DNA from: Myxococcales bacterium
GTDB lineage: Bacteria > Myxococcota > Myxococcia > Myxococcales > Myxococcaceae
Length of the DNA stretch: 43,411 nt
Direction of reading: 5' to 3'
NCBI GenBank assembly: GCA_030681895.1
Contig: JAUXRI010000275.1
Location: 1 to 43,411 of the forward strand
The notes below the pieces were generated by a model. The model was not told where the DNA came from. It did no database searches and worked only from the letters and a program-made list of their open reading frames with translations. The first letter of the stretch is position 1. Each line of letters opens with the position of its first letter. The position numbers and the translations under genes are program-made. Positions 32,399 to 41,788 of this stretch are shown one piece after another.

Positions 32399-34387
32399 AT
32401 GAAGCCAGCTGAACGCGTCGCCACGCTCCGCGCGGAGCTCGCGCACCACAACCACCGCTACTACACGCTCGACGCGCCCGAGATCTCGGACTCGGCCTAC
32501 GACAAGCTCATGCGCGAGCTGCAGCAGCTCGAGGCCGCGAACCCCGAGCTCATCACGCCCGACTCTCCCACCCAGCGCGTCGGCGGCGCGGTGCTCGAGA
32601 AGTTCGAGAAGGTGACGCACCGCCAGCAGATGCTCTCGCTCGGCAACGTCTTCGACGACGGCGAGTTCACCGAGTTCGACGATCGCATCCGCAAGGCGAT
32701 GACGGCCGAGCAGGTTGACTACGTCTGCGAACCCAAGATGGACGGGCTCGCCATCGAGCTCGTCTACGAGAAGGGCCACTTCATCGGCGGCTCCACGCGC
32801 GGTGACGGCGTCATCGGCGAAGACGTCACCGAGAACCTGAAGACCATTCGCAACCTGCCGATCACGCTCTCGGGCAAGAAGATCCCCAAGCTGCTCGAGG
32901 TGCGCGGCGAGGTATTCATCCGCAAGGCCGACTTCAAGCGCATGAACGACACGCTGCTCGCGCGCGGAGAAGAGGCCTTCGTCAACCCACGCAACAGCGC
33001 CGCCGGTTCGCTGCGTCAGCTCGACTCGCGCATCACCGCGTCGCGGCCGCTCTCGCTCTACGTCTACGAGGTCGGCGCGGTCGACGGCCGGGAGTTCGAG
33101 ACGCACGTCGAGAAGCTCGACGCGATGGCGTCGTGGGGGCTCCCGGTGAACCCTCGCCGGTATCAGGTGAAGGGCTTCGACGGCGTGAAGGGCGCGTGGA
33201 GCAACCTGCTCGGCGAACGCCACGCCCTGCCCTACGAGATCGACGGGCTCGTGGTGAAGGTCGACAGCACCGACCTGCGCACCCGGCTCGGGCAGGTGTC
33301 GAAGAGCCCGCGCTGGGCCGTCGCGTGGAAGTTCCCGCCCGAAGAGATGGAGACGCAGGTCGAGCGCATTCTCGTGCAGGTCGGCCGCACCGGAGCCATC
33401 ACGCCGCTGGCCGAGCTCACGCCGGTCTTCGTCGGCGGCGTCACCGTGTCTCGCGCGACGCTCCACAACGAAGACGAGCTGCGCCGCAAAGACGTGCGTG
33501 AAGGTGACTGGGTCTTCGTGCGCCGCGCCGGCGACGTCATTCCCGAGATCGTGAAGGTCATCACCTCGAAGCGCACCGGCGCCGAGAAGGAGTTCGTCTT
33601 TCCTTCGAAGTGCCCCGTCTGCGAGGCGACCGTGAAGAAGGAAGAAGACGGCGCGATCGCGCGCTGCACCAACCGCGCGTGCCCGGCTCAGCTCGCGGGC
33701 CGCCTGCGCCACTTCGCGACCCGAACCGCGATGGACATCGACGGCCTCGGCGAGAAGCTGTGCGAGGCGATGGTCGAGAAGGCGCTCGTCGCTTCCGTCG
33801 CCGATCTCTACGAGCTCAATCTCGACACCCTCACCGGCCTCGAGCGCATGGGCGAAAAGAGCGCGCAGAACCTGTTGGAAGCGATCACCCGCTCGAAGGA
33901 CACCACGCTGCGCCGCTTCATCTACGCGCTCGGCATTCCCGACGTGGGCGAAGCGACCGCGAAGGCCCTGGCCGAGCACTTCCGCGAAGTGCCGGCGCTG
34001 ATGAACGCGAGCCTCGAAGATCTGCAGCGGGTGAAGGACATCGGGCCCGAGATGGCGTCGTCGATTCGCTCCTACTTCGACGAGCCCGAGAACCGCGCCG
34101 TCGTCGACGCGCTGCTGAAAGAGGGCGTGAAGCCGAAGCCGCCCGAGATCGTCGAGGCCGGAGCGTTCAGCGGAAAGACGGTCGTCATCACCGGCACCCT
34201 CGCGGGCATGGGCCGTGACGAAGCGAAGGAAGCCATCGAGCGGCGCGGAGGAAAAGTGTCGGGCAGCGTCTCGAAGAAGACCGACTTTCTTGTCGCAGGC
34301 GAAGAGGCCGGCTCGAAGCTCACCAAAGCGAAGGAGCTCGGCGTGAGGGTGCTGAACGAGGCCGAATTTCTGGGTCTTCTGAAATAG
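32399..34387 (+). CDS. ligA: NAD-dependent DNA ligase
   Basis: 662 aa, usual length. Adenylation site K113 in EPKMDGLAIE, with the Ia motif YY (residues 21-22) and DSAYD near the N-terminus. The zinc finger uses C405, C408, C423 and C428. Helix-hairpin-helix region (GLERMGEKSAQNLLEAI, RVKDIGPEMASSI). BRCT domain at about 588-661 (GKTVVITGTLAGMGR). Seals nicks in replication and repair using NAD+. Confidence 0.98.
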   Translation: MKPAERVATLRAELAHHNHRYYTLDAPEISDSAYDKLMRELQQLEAANPELITPDSPTQRVGGAVLEKFEKVTHRQQMLSLGNVFDDGEFTEFDDRIRKAMTAEQVDYVCEPKMDGLAIELVYEKGHFIGGSTRGDGVIGEDVTENLKTIRNLPITLSGKKIPKLLEVRGEVFIRKADFKRMNDTLLARGEEAFVNPRNSAAGSLRQLDSRITASRPLSLYVYEVGAVDGREFETHVEKLDAMASWGLPVNPRRYQVKGFDGVKGAWSNLLGERHALPYEIDGLVVKVDSTDLRTRLGQVSKSPRWAVAWKFPPEEMETQVERILVQVGRTGAITPLAELTPVFVGGVTVSRATLHNEDELRRKDVREGDWVFVRRAGDVIPEIVKVITSKRTGAEKEFVFPSKCPVCEATVKKEEDGAIARCTNRACPAQLAGRLRHFATRTAMDIDGLGEKLCEAMVEKALVASVADLYELNLDTLTGLERMGEKSAQNLLEAITRSKDTTLRRFIYALGIPDVGEATAKALAEHFREVPALMNASLEDLQRVKDIGPEMASSIRSYFDEPENRAVVDALLKEGVKPKPPEIVEAGAFSGKTVVITGTLAGMGRDEAKEAIERRGGKVSGSVSKKTDFLVAGEEAGSKLTKAKELGVRVLNEAEFLGLLK

Positions 34388-34409
34388 CTGGCCCTCTGCG
34401 GCGCGACGC

Positions 34410-34434
34410 GAGCGCCCGGCGCTCCTCAGTTTTT
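34410..34434 (+). terminator. Candidate intrinsic terminator after ligA
   Basis: GAGCGC-CCG-GCGCTC forms a 6-bp stem with a 3-nt loop at 34410-34424, followed 5 nt later by TTTTT at 34430-34434. Such T-runs are rare in this window. Confidence 0.5.
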
Positions 34435-34489
34435 CACGGCGGTCAGGCCCAGCGGCAGCGTGGCCACGGCTTTGCAATTCCGATCGCCC

Positions 34490-35749
34490 ATGAACCGAAC
34501 CGCACTCGCGCTGGTGTTTCCGCTGTTCGTTGCGTGCTCCGACCCACGCGAGTTCGCGCCCCCGGGCGAAGAAGTTGCGTCGAAGGCGCAGCGCATCACC
34601 CAACCTGCGCCCGACGCCGACGTCTCCGATACGGCCTCGAGCAACAACGCCCTCAGCCTGGCGCTCCTGGCCCGGCACCCAGACGGCAACTTCATCTTCT
34701 CGGCGTATAGCGTCACCTCTGCCGCTTCGATGCTCGAGGCTGGCGCGCGCAACGACACGCTGTCGGGCATCAAGAAGGCGCTCCAGCAGACCCTCTCTGA
34801 GGAACGGCATCACCGGGCCATGAACACCCTCGAGGCAGCGCTCGAGACGCGGGGCGCCACCGCGATGGGCAAGGACGGCAAGCCGTTTCGCCTCGTGGTG
34901 ACGAACCAGCTGTTCGCGCAGAAGGGGCAACACCTCGAGCCGGCCTACCTCGACACCCTCGCGCAGGAGTACGGCTCCGGCCTTCGCCTGCTCGACTTCT
35001 CGTCCGACGCTGCGCGCGCGTCGATCAACTCGTGGGTGAGCCAGCGCACGGAGGGGAAGATCACCGATCTCTTCGCGCCCAACTCGCTGCTCGGGGCGAG
35101 GCTCGCGGTCGTGAACACGCTGTACTTCAACGCCGCGTGGGACCAGGCGTTCCCGAAGGCCAGCACCGCCCCTGCGCCCTTCACGCTGCTCGACGGCACG
35201 AAGCCCACCGTCTCCATGATGCGCAACTCGCAGCTCGGCGCGAAAGCCGCGGTCGTCGACGGCACCGATGTCGTCGAGCTCCTCTACGATGGGCAAGACG
35301 TCTCGCTCCTCATCGTCGCTCCACCCGAGGGGAAGTTCGGCGCGGTCGTGCAGGGCCTCGATGCCGGGAAGCTGAAGAGGCTGACTGACGCGCTCACGGC
35401 CGAGCAACTCGATCTCAAGATGCCGAAGTTCAAGTTCGACACCCGCTTCGACCTGACCGAAGACCTGAAGGCCCTCGGCATGAAGGACGCGTTCGAGCCG
35501 TCGAAGGCCGACTTCTCCGGCATGACGGGCGACCAATCGCTCTTCGTCGGCGTGGCCGTGCACCAGGCGATCATCATCCTCGACGAGAGCGGCACCGAGG
35601 CCGCCGCGGCGACGGGCTTCGGGACCTTCGCCACCTCAGCGCCTCCCCAGCCCAGGCCCGTCACCATCGACCGGCCGTTCCTGTTCTTCATTCGCGACGT
35701 GAAGACCGGAGTGCCGCTCTTCTCCGGCCGCGTCGTGAACCCCAACTGA
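34490..35749 (+). CDS. Serpin lipoprotein (inhibitory type)
   Basis: 419 aa from the ATG at 34490, chosen because it yields a lipobox (FPLFVAC, C16); 34460 is a poorer start. The serpin fold is clear: NFIFSAYSVTSAASML, NTLYFNAAWDQAF, KMPKFKFDTRFDL, and the end RPFLFFIRDVKTGVPLFSG. The hinge DESGTEAAAAT (GTEAAAAT at 368-375) has the small-residue pattern of inhibitory serpins, so it should trap serine or cysteine proteases by loop insertion. By counting from the hinge, P1-P1' falls near Thr-Ser in FATSAPP; the exact bond is uncertain. The lipid anchor places it at the envelope. Confidence 0.95.
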   Translation: MNRTALALVFPLFVACSDPREFAPPGEEVASKAQRITQPAPDADVSDTASSNNALSLALLARHPDGNFIFSAYSVTSAASMLEAGARNDTLSGIKKALQQTLSEERHHRAMNTLEAALETRGATAMGKDGKPFRLVVTNQLFAQKGQHLEPAYLDTLAQEYGSGLRLLDFSSDAARASINSWVSQRTEGKITDLFAPNSLLGARLAVVNTLYFNAAWDQAFPKASTAPAPFTLLDGTKPTVSMMRNSQLGAKAAVVDGTDVVELLYDGQDVSLLIVAPPEGKFGAVVQGLDAGKLKRLTDALTAEQLDLKMPKFKFDTRFDLTEDLKALGMKDAFEPSKADFSGMTGDQSLFVGVAVHQAIIILDESGTEAAAATGFGTFATSAPPQPRPVTIDRPFLFFIRDVKTGVPLFSGRVVNPN

Positions 35750-35761
35750 GGCGAGCGCGAG

Positions 35762-35767
35762 TACAGT
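35762..35767 (+). promoter_or_regulatory. Candidate -10 box, near-leaderless start of dppA-like gene
   Basis: TACAGT ends 6 nt before the GTG at 35774, so transcription could start at the start codon itself. No Shine-Dalgarno in the gap. Confidence 0.35.
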
Positions 35768-35773
35768 CGCGGC

Positions 35774-36646
35774 GTGCGCGCGCTCCTCGTCACCGATCTC
35801 GAAGGCGTTCATGGTGCTGACGCCGTCGACAGTCTCATCGGTGGTGAGGCGGCGTGGCAGCGCGCGAGGTTGAGGGCGACGCACGAGGTGAACCTGGCGA
35901 TCGTCGGGCTGTCGAAGCAGGGCTTCACCGAGTTCATCGTCTCGGACAGTCACCGCAACGGCACCGACGAACCCAACCTGGTGCTCTCGGCGCTCGACCC
36001 GCGCGCCCGTCACGACTTCAGAGACGACGCGTTCGATCGGAAGCTCTTCTCCGGCGTGTCGGCGGTCGCAGCGCTCGGCATGCATGCTGCGGGCGGTGTT
36101 CCCGGCTTCATCAGCCATGCGCTCGATATCGGGCTGGCCTGGGAGCTCGGCGGGCGATTCGTCTCGGAGACCGACTTCCTGCTCGATCTCTGCGCCGCGT
36201 CGATGACGCCGTTCCTGTTCGTGACCGGCGATGACGCCCTCGTGCGATCGCTCCCTTCCGGCACCGCGTCGGTGACGACCAAGCGTGTGCTCACCTCGAC
36301 GACCGCGCAGTCGATGCCGCTGCAAGAGGTCGAGGAGGCCCTGCTTCGCGCCGCGCTGGATCCGCCCCGCCCTGCTGCGCCGCTGCCCGACGGCCCGCTG
36401 CGCCTCCACGTAAAGTCGAAGTCGTTCGAGGTGCCCGACCTCCCCTTCCTCGAGCGTGATTCGGAGTTCACGGTGATCGTTCGTGGCGACTCGGCACGGG
36501 AGCGGTACGAGCACGCGCTCATCGCCGTCTCGGCCGCGTCGTCGTCGACTGCCGAGTTCGTCTCCGGGAGCCCCGGTCAGCCCACCTTCGTCGCGCAGGT
36601 CGAACGAACCCTCGCCGCCCCCTGGCCGTCGCTCCAGCGCACCTGA
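35774..36646 (+). CDS. dppA: DppA-like D-aminopeptidase (peptidase M55)
   Basis: 290 aa from a GTG. Zinc ligands sit at the same numbers as in Bacillus subtilis DppA: D8 and E10 (TDLEGV), H60 (DSHRNG), H104 (GMHAAG), with E132 (SETDF) one off from E133. This agreement supports the GTG start. DppA removes D-amino acids (D-Ala) from the N-terminus of peptides and forms a decamer; a role in using peptidoglycan or prey-wall peptides is inferred. The last 80 residues match family length. Confidence 0.92.
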   Translation: MRALLVTDLEGVHGADAVDSLIGGEAAWQRARLRATHEVNLAIVGLSKQGFTEFIVSDSHRNGTDEPNLVLSALDPRARHDFRDDAFDRKLFSGVSAVAALGMHAAGGVPGFISHALDIGLAWELGGRFVSETDFLLDLCAASMTPFLFVTGDDALVRSLPSGTASVTTKRVLTSTTAQSMPLQEVEEALLRAALDPPRPAAPLPDGPLRLHVKSKSFEVPDLPFLERDSEFTVIVRGDSARERYEHALIAVSAASSSTAEFVSGSPGQPTFVAQVERTLAAPWPSLQRT

Positions 36647-36717
36647 ACACTCACGTGCACACCCTCTCGCAACGTTGATTTGAATCAGGCGTGGCGGTCG
36701 AGGACACTCCCGGCCTC

Positions 36718-39468
36718 ATGAGAAACGCCCTCGGAAGCCTCGTCTTTATCTTTGCGCTGTCAGCCTGCGACGGCATCACGGCGGTGGAAGGCGACGGTGG
36801 AGCTGCCGGTGGCATCGCTGGCGGAACGAGCGGAGCGGGTGGCGGTACCGCTGGCGGCACGGGCGGCGGGAGCGCGGGCGGAAGCTCGGCTGGTGGCGAC
36901 GCAGGTGGCTCCGCTGCTGGAGGTTCGGCGGCAGGCGGTTCGGCGGCAGGCGGTGACGCAGGTGGCGCCGCGGCAGGTGGCTCCGCGGCAGGTGGCTCCG
37001 CGGCAGGTGGCTCCGCAGCAGGTGGTTCCGCGGCAGGTGGCTCGGCGGCAGGTGGCTCGGCAGCAGGTGGCTCTGCAGCAGGTGGTTCCGCGGCAGGTGG
37101 CTCCGCAGCAGGTGGCTCGGCAGCAGGCGGTTCCGCAGCAGGTGGCTCCGCGGCAGGTGGTTCGGCAGCAGGTGGCTCCGCGGCAGGTGGTTCCGCGGCA
37201 GGTGGCTCCGCGGCAGGTGGCGCTGCAGCAGGTGGCTCTGCGGCGGGAGGCGCTGCAGCGGGCGGCTCCGCAGCCGGCGGCTCCGCGACGGGCGGAGGCT
37301 ACGTCGTCGTGAATGACGGCGGCCTCGGCTACCTCACCCGCCCGGCAAACCCGACCTGCATTGCGCCTCCCCGGCCGGTCATCAACTCGGGCGTCCAGAT
37401 CGTCCGCGCGTTCCCGAACATCACCTTCTCCAACCCCATCGCCATGGCGCAGGCCACCGGCGACCCGAGCCGCATTCTCATTCTGGAGAAGGCCGGCCGC
37501 GTGCGCGCGTTCCCCAACCAGGCGAACGTCATGACGGGCCAGATCACCACGGTGCTGGACGTCGCGACGCGGGTCGACAACACGCAGGGCGAAGGCGGCG
37601 CGCTCGGTCTCGCACTTCACCCACAGTGGGCGACGCGAAAAGAGCTCTTCCTCTCGTACACGCGCGCAGGACGTGGTGGCGGCGTTCCGATCATCAGCGT
37701 GATCTCCCGCTTCCGGAGCACCGACAACGGCGTGACCTTCGATCCCGCGAGCGAAGAGCGTCTGCTTCAGGTCGACCAGCCCTTCGGTAACCACAACGGC
37801 GGCGGCATCGGGTTCGGCCCTGATGGCTTCCTCTACGTCGGCTTCGGCGACGGCGGCTCTGGCGACGACCCGAACAACGCAGGTCAGAGCCTCAACACCA
37901 ACCTCGGCAAGATGCTCAGGATCGACGTCAACATTCCGTACGACGGCGGCGTCGGCTACGCGATTCCTCCAACCAATCCGTTCGCGGCCACCGGCGTCGC
38001 CTGCAACCAGACGAGTCAGGCCCGGCAGGTCGATGGCGGCGTCACCCGCTGCTCCGAGATCTGGGCGTACGGGCTGCGCAACCCGTGGCGGTGGAGCTTC
38101 GACCAGGGCTCCGGCGTCTTGTGGGCCGGCGACGTCGGCCAGGGCGCGTACGAGGAGATCGACGTCATCACGGCCGGCGGCAACTACGGGTGGCGCACCT
38201 GTGAGGGCTTCACGAATCGCGGTGGCTCGACGACGGCCGACGGCGGCTGTTCGCTGGTGGGGCGCATCGACCCGGTGGTCGCCTACCCGCGATCGCTGGG
38301 GTTCTCGGTGACCGGCGGCTACGTCTACCGGGGAACCGCGGTGCCTGCGCTGGTGGGCCGCTACGTGTTCGGCGACTACGGCTCTGGCCGCGTCTGGTAC
38401 GTCGACGAGAACGTCTCGACTGGCGCCCGCACGATGGTGCAGATCGCCGACACGAACATCAGCATCGGCTCGTTCGGTCAGACCCTCGATGGTGAGGTCT
38501 TCATCATCGATATCGGCAGCGGCGCGCTGAGCCGCTTCACGCCGCAGACACCGACCGACGCTGGCGTCCCGTTCCCGGCGACCCTCTCCGCCACGGGCTG
38601 CTTCAACGCCTCGATGCAACCCGTCGCCGCGCTGATTCCGTACGATCTCATCGCGCCGCTGTGGAGCGATGGCGCAGCGAAGGAGCGCTTCTTCGCGATT
38701 CCCGACGGGACCTCCATCACCGTGCAGGCCGACGGCGACTTCGACTTCCCGAACGGGACCGTCACCGTCAAGACGTTCTCGCTCGGAGGCCAGAAGATCG
38801 AGACGCGGCTCCTCGTTCGGCACTCCGATGGGCAGTGGGCTGGATACACGTACGAGTGGCGAACCGATCAGACCGACGCCGATCTGCTCCTGGCGGGCAA
38901 GAGCAAGATCGTCGGCACCCAGACCTGGCAATACCCCAGCCGCGGCGAATGCATGACCTGTCACACGGCGACGGCCGGCCGCACGCTGGGGCCTGAGATC
39001 GCCCAGCTGAATCGAACCCTCGTGTACCCGCGCGGCGTCACCGCAAACCAGGTCGAGACGCTGGCGGGCCTCGGCTTCTTCTCGTCGCCGCTCGCCAACG
39101 TCACCGCCAACCTGCCCCGGCTGGAGAACCCGGCAGGCGCGGGAGCCCTCGAGCTCCGCGCGCGCGCGTATCTGCACAGCAACTGCTCCAACTGTCATCG
39201 CAACGGAGCCGTTCAGGGACCGCACGATCTCCGGTACAGCCTGACGTTCCGCAACACGAACACCTGCGGCGTCGCACCGACGAACGGCAACCTCGGCATC
39301 CCAGGCGCGCTCATCCTGGCGCCGGCCAACCCGTCGCTGTCGCTGCTGTCGGTGCGCATGCACTCGTTGACCAGCTCCCGCATGCCCCCGCTCGGTTCGT
39401 CGATCGTCGACGCGCAGGGCACCGCGCTCATCGACGCGTGGATCAACAGCATCACGACCTGCCCCTGA
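36718..39468 (+). CDS. Lipoprotein: (GGSAA)n stalk, glucose/sorbosone-dehydrogenase propeller, diheme cytochrome tail
   Basis: 916 aa from the ATG at 36718, which gives the lipobox FALSAC; the GTG at 36691 is less likely. A Gly-Ser-Ala repeat stalk (DNA 36904-37290) precedes a six-blade propeller of the glucose/sorbosone dehydrogenase family (GEGGALGLALHPQW, NHNGGGIGFGPDG, DVGQGAYEEIDVI, NYGWRTCEG). The C-terminal third resembles SO2930-type diheme c cytochromes, with CMTCH (745-749) and CSNCH (823-827) as heme-binding sites. Plausible role: periplasmic or surface oxidation of a sugar or other substrate with electrons passed to heme. Cofactor (PQQ) and substrate are not shown. Tandem paralogue follows after 8 nt. 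Confidence 0.88.
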   Translation: MRNALGSLVFIFALSACDGITAVEGDGGAAGGIAGGTSGAGGGTAGGTGGGSAGGSSAGGDAGGSAAGGSAAGGSAAGGDAGGAAAGGSAAGGSAAGGSAAGGSAAGGSAAGGSAAGGSAAGGSAAGGSAAGGSAAGGSAAGGSAAGGSAAGGSAAGGSAAGGSAAGGAAAGGSAAGGAAAGGSAAGGSATGGGYVVVNDGGLGYLTRPANPTCIAPPRPVINSGVQIVRAFPNITFSNPIAMAQATGDPSRILILEKAGRVRAFPNQANVMTGQITTVLDVATRVDNTQGEGGALGLALHPQWATRKELFLSYTRAGRGGGVPIISVISRFRSTDNGVTFDPASEERLLQVDQPFGNHNGGGIGFGPDGFLYVGFGDGGSGDDPNNAGQSLNTNLGKMLRIDVNIPYDGGVGYAIPPTNPFAATGVACNQTSQARQVDGGVTRCSEIWAYGLRNPWRWSFDQGSGVLWAGDVGQGAYEEIDVITAGGNYGWRTCEGFTNRGGSTTADGGCSLVGRIDPVVAYPRSLGFSVTGGYVYRGTAVPALVGRYVFGDYGSGRVWYVDENVSTGARTMVQIADTNISIGSFGQTLDGEVFIIDIGSGALSRFTPQTPTDAGVPFPATLSATGCFNASMQPVAALIPYDLIAPLWSDGAAKERFFAIPDGTSITVQADGDFDFPNGTVTVKTFSLGGQKIETRLLVRHSDGQWAGYTYEWRTDQTDADLLLAGKSKIVGTQTWQYPSRGECMTCHTATAGRTLGPEIAQLNRTLVYPRGVTANQVETLAGLGFFSSPLANVTANLPRLENPAGAGALELRARAYLHSNCSNCHRNGAVQGPHDLRYSLTFRNTNTCGVAPTNGNLGIPGALILAPANPSLSLLSVRMHSLTSSRMPPLGSSIVDAQGTALIDAWINSITTCP
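36904..37290 (+). repeat. 15-bp tandem repeat encoding (GGSAA)n
   Basis: Twenty-five 15-bp units with one 12-bp unit (GGDA, 36949-36960) after the third. Includes four GGAAA/GGSAT variants. Longer than the 3022-3306 array and less strictly alternating; GGTGGCTCCGCGGCA is the commonest spelling. Confidence 0.95.
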
Positions 39469-39476
39469 GGTGTCCC

Positions 39477-41780
39477 ATGGTGAAGGCTCTTCGACCCGCG
39501 CTCGCGGCGTGGTGTGTGGTGTTCTGTGCCTGTCCCGGCGTCCCCTCGGTCGACGGCGGTGCTGTCGGAGGCGGGAGCGCTGGAGGTGGAACGACGACTG
39601 ACGCCGATGGTGGCGCGGGCGGCGGCACGGTGTTCATGGGCCCGTTCGCCGACGCGGGTCCCGGCCTGCTGGCGCGCCCTGCGAACCCGACGTGTGTCGC
39701 CCCGGCGAGGCCGATGATCGCCTCGGGCGTGCAGGTGGTGCGCGCCTTCCCGAACCTGACCTTCTCGCTGCCGATGCTGCTGCTCCAGGCGCCAGCGACG
39801 CCCGATCGCATCTACGTGATGGAGCGCGCCGGCATCATCAAGTCCTTCCCGAACCGCGCCACCGCGATGACCGCCGACGTGCGGCAGGTGATCGACCTCA
39901 CGGGGCCCGTCGATGATCAGGGTGAAGGCGGTCTGCTTGGCATGGCGTTTCACCCCGAGTGGGCGACCCGCAAGGAGCTGTTCCTCTCGTACACGCGCGC
40001 CGGCAACCCACTCGTCAGCGTCATCTCGCGCTTTCGCAGCACCGACAACGGCGTGACGTTCAACCCGGCGTCGGAGGAGCGCCTCTTCGAGGTGAACCAG
40101 CCGTACTCGAACCACAACGGCGGCGGCATCGCGTTCGGCCGAGACGGCTTCCTCTACTTCGGGCTCGGTGACGGCGGCTCCGGTGGCGACCCGCTCGGCG
40201 CCGGTCAACGCACCGATACGACGCTCGGGAAGTTCATTCGCATCGACATCAACGTGCCCGCGGCGCAGCGCTACGCGATTCCGCCTACCAACCCCTTCGC
40301 GAACGGCACGGTCTGCAACAACGGTCGCGCCGACACCATCGTCGACGCCGGCGCGGGGATGACCCGGTGCTCCGAGATCTACGCGCTGGGCCTGCGCAAC
40401 CCCTTCCGCTGGAGCTTCGACACGGCCACGGGAGATCTCTGGGCTGGCGACGTCGGCCAGGGCACCTGGGAGGAGGTCGACGTCGTCACCAACGGCGGTA
40501 ACTACGGCTGGCGCACCTGCGAGGGCTTCTACCGGCAGGGCTCGACGTCGCAGCGCTGCGCGACACCTGGCTTCATCGATCCGATCGTCGCGTACGGCCG
40601 CGCCGTCGGCCAGTCGATCACCGGCGGCTACGTGTACCGAGGCACCACGGTCCCCGGGCTCGTCGGCCGCTTCATCTTCGGCGACTACCAGACGGGCCGC
40701 GTGATGGCCGTCGCCGAGAACCCGATTACGGGCGAGCGCACCATCGAGGAGCTGGCTGACACCAACCTCGCGATCTCGTCCTTCGGCCAGACGCTCGATG
40801 GAGAGGTCTTCGTGCTCGGCCTGTTCAACGGGCAGATCCACACGCTGGCGCCGATGGGCATGCCGATGCCGTCGACCTTCCCACAGCGGCTGTCGCAGAC
40901 GGGCTGCTTCGACGCGATGGACGTGAAGAAGCCTGGCCCGATGCTCATTCCGTACGATCTCAACTCACCGCTCTGGAGCGACGGCGCCGAGAAAGAGCGC
41001 TTCTTCGCCATTCCCGACGGCACCACGATTCGCGTGCAGGCCGACGGGGACTTCGAGTTCCCCAACGGCACGGTGACGGTGAAGACGTTCTCGCTCGGAG
41101 GAAAACGAATCGAGACGCGGCTCTTGATGCGCCACCCCGACGGGCAATGGGCTGGCTACAGCTACGAGTGGAGAGATGACGAGTCCGACGCCGACCTGCT
41201 CCCGGCCGGCAAGTCGAAGGTCGTCGGAACGCAGACCTGGCAGTACCCTAGCCGCGCCCAGTGCCTGTCGTGTCACACCGCCTCGGCAGGGCGCTCGCTC
41301 GGGCCCGAGGTGGCGCAGCTCAATCGGGATCTCGTCTACCCACGCAACGTCATCGCGAACCAGCTCGAGACGTACGAGACGATCGGGTTGTTGGCAGCCC
41401 CGCTCGGCATGCCGGTGGCTCAACTCCCGCGGCTCGCGTCGCCGACCGGCTCCGGCTCGATCGAGGCGAAGGCCCGCGCGTACCTGCACAGCAACTGCTC
41501 CGTCTGTCACCGCAACGCGATGGGCCAGGGCCCGCAGGACTTCCGGTACTCGTTGTCACTGATGCAGATGGGCGTGTGCAACACGACCCCGCTCAACGGA
41601 GACCTCGGCGTTCGCGGCGCGCGGCTGTTGACGCCGATGAACGCGGGGCAGTCGCTCATCTCGCTGCGCATGAAGGCGAGCAACGCCTTCCGCATGCCGC
41701 CGCTCGGGAGCTCGGTCGTGCACGGCGATGGCGTCACGTTGATCGATCAGTGGATCACGTCGGTGACGACGTGCCCGTGA
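39477..41780 (+). CDS. Lipoprotein paralogue: sorbosone-dehydrogenase propeller with diheme cytochrome tail
   Basis: 767 aa from the ATG at 39477, with TGAGGTG (including the previous stop) as Shine-Dalgarno. Lipobox-like VVFCAC (C19). It has only a short Gly-rich spacer instead of the 25-unit array, then the same propeller (GEGGLLGMAFHPEW, NHNGGGIAFGRDG, DVGQGTWEEVDVV) and the same tail with CLSCH (596-600) and CSVCH (674-678). It is a tandem duplicate of the gene before it and very probably co-transcribed. The two may form a pair with different substrates or partners. Confidence 0.9.
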   Translation: MVKALRPALAAWCVVFCACPGVPSVDGGAVGGGSAGGGTTTDADGGAGGGTVFMGPFADAGPGLLARPANPTCVAPARPMIASGVQVVRAFPNLTFSLPMLLLQAPATPDRIYVMERAGIIKSFPNRATAMTADVRQVIDLTGPVDDQGEGGLLGMAFHPEWATRKELFLSYTRAGNPLVSVISRFRSTDNGVTFNPASEERLFEVNQPYSNHNGGGIAFGRDGFLYFGLGDGGSGGDPLGAGQRTDTTLGKFIRIDINVPAAQRYAIPPTNPFANGTVCNNGRADTIVDAGAGMTRCSEIYALGLRNPFRWSFDTATGDLWAGDVGQGTWEEVDVVTNGGNYGWRTCEGFYRQGSTSQRCATPGFIDPIVAYGRAVGQSITGGYVYRGTTVPGLVGRFIFGDYQTGRVMAVAENPITGERTIEELADTNLAISSFGQTLDGEVFVLGLFNGQIHTLAPMGMPMPSTFPQRLSQTGCFDAMDVKKPGPMLIPYDLNSPLWSDGAEKERFFAIPDGTTIRVQADGDFEFPNGTVTVKTFSLGGKRIETRLLMRHPDGQWAGYSYEWRDDESDADLLPAGKSKVVGTQTWQYPSRAQCLSCHTASAGRSLGPEVAQLNRDLVYPRNVIANQLETYETIGLLAAPLGMPVAQLPRLASPTGSGSIEAKARAYLHSNCSVCHRNAMGQGPQDFRYSLSLMQMGVCNTTPLNGDLGVRGARLLTPMNAGQSLISLRMKASNAFRMPPLGSSVVHGDGVTLIDQWITSVTTCP

Positions 41781-41788
41781 CGTGAGGC

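Noticed and set aside
32213..35563. A 1116-codon open frame on the minus strand opposite ligA and the serpin
   Set aside because: It is an antisense shadow: very Arg/Ala/Glu-rich with no domain, while the plus strand holds two unmistakable genes. GC-rich codon usage removes stops from the antisense frame.
36760..39363. An 867-codon open frame on the minus strand opposite the propeller-cytochrome gene
   Set aside because: Shadow of the plus-strand gene; the (CRGATCRGT)-like composition comes only from reading the GGSAA array backwards.
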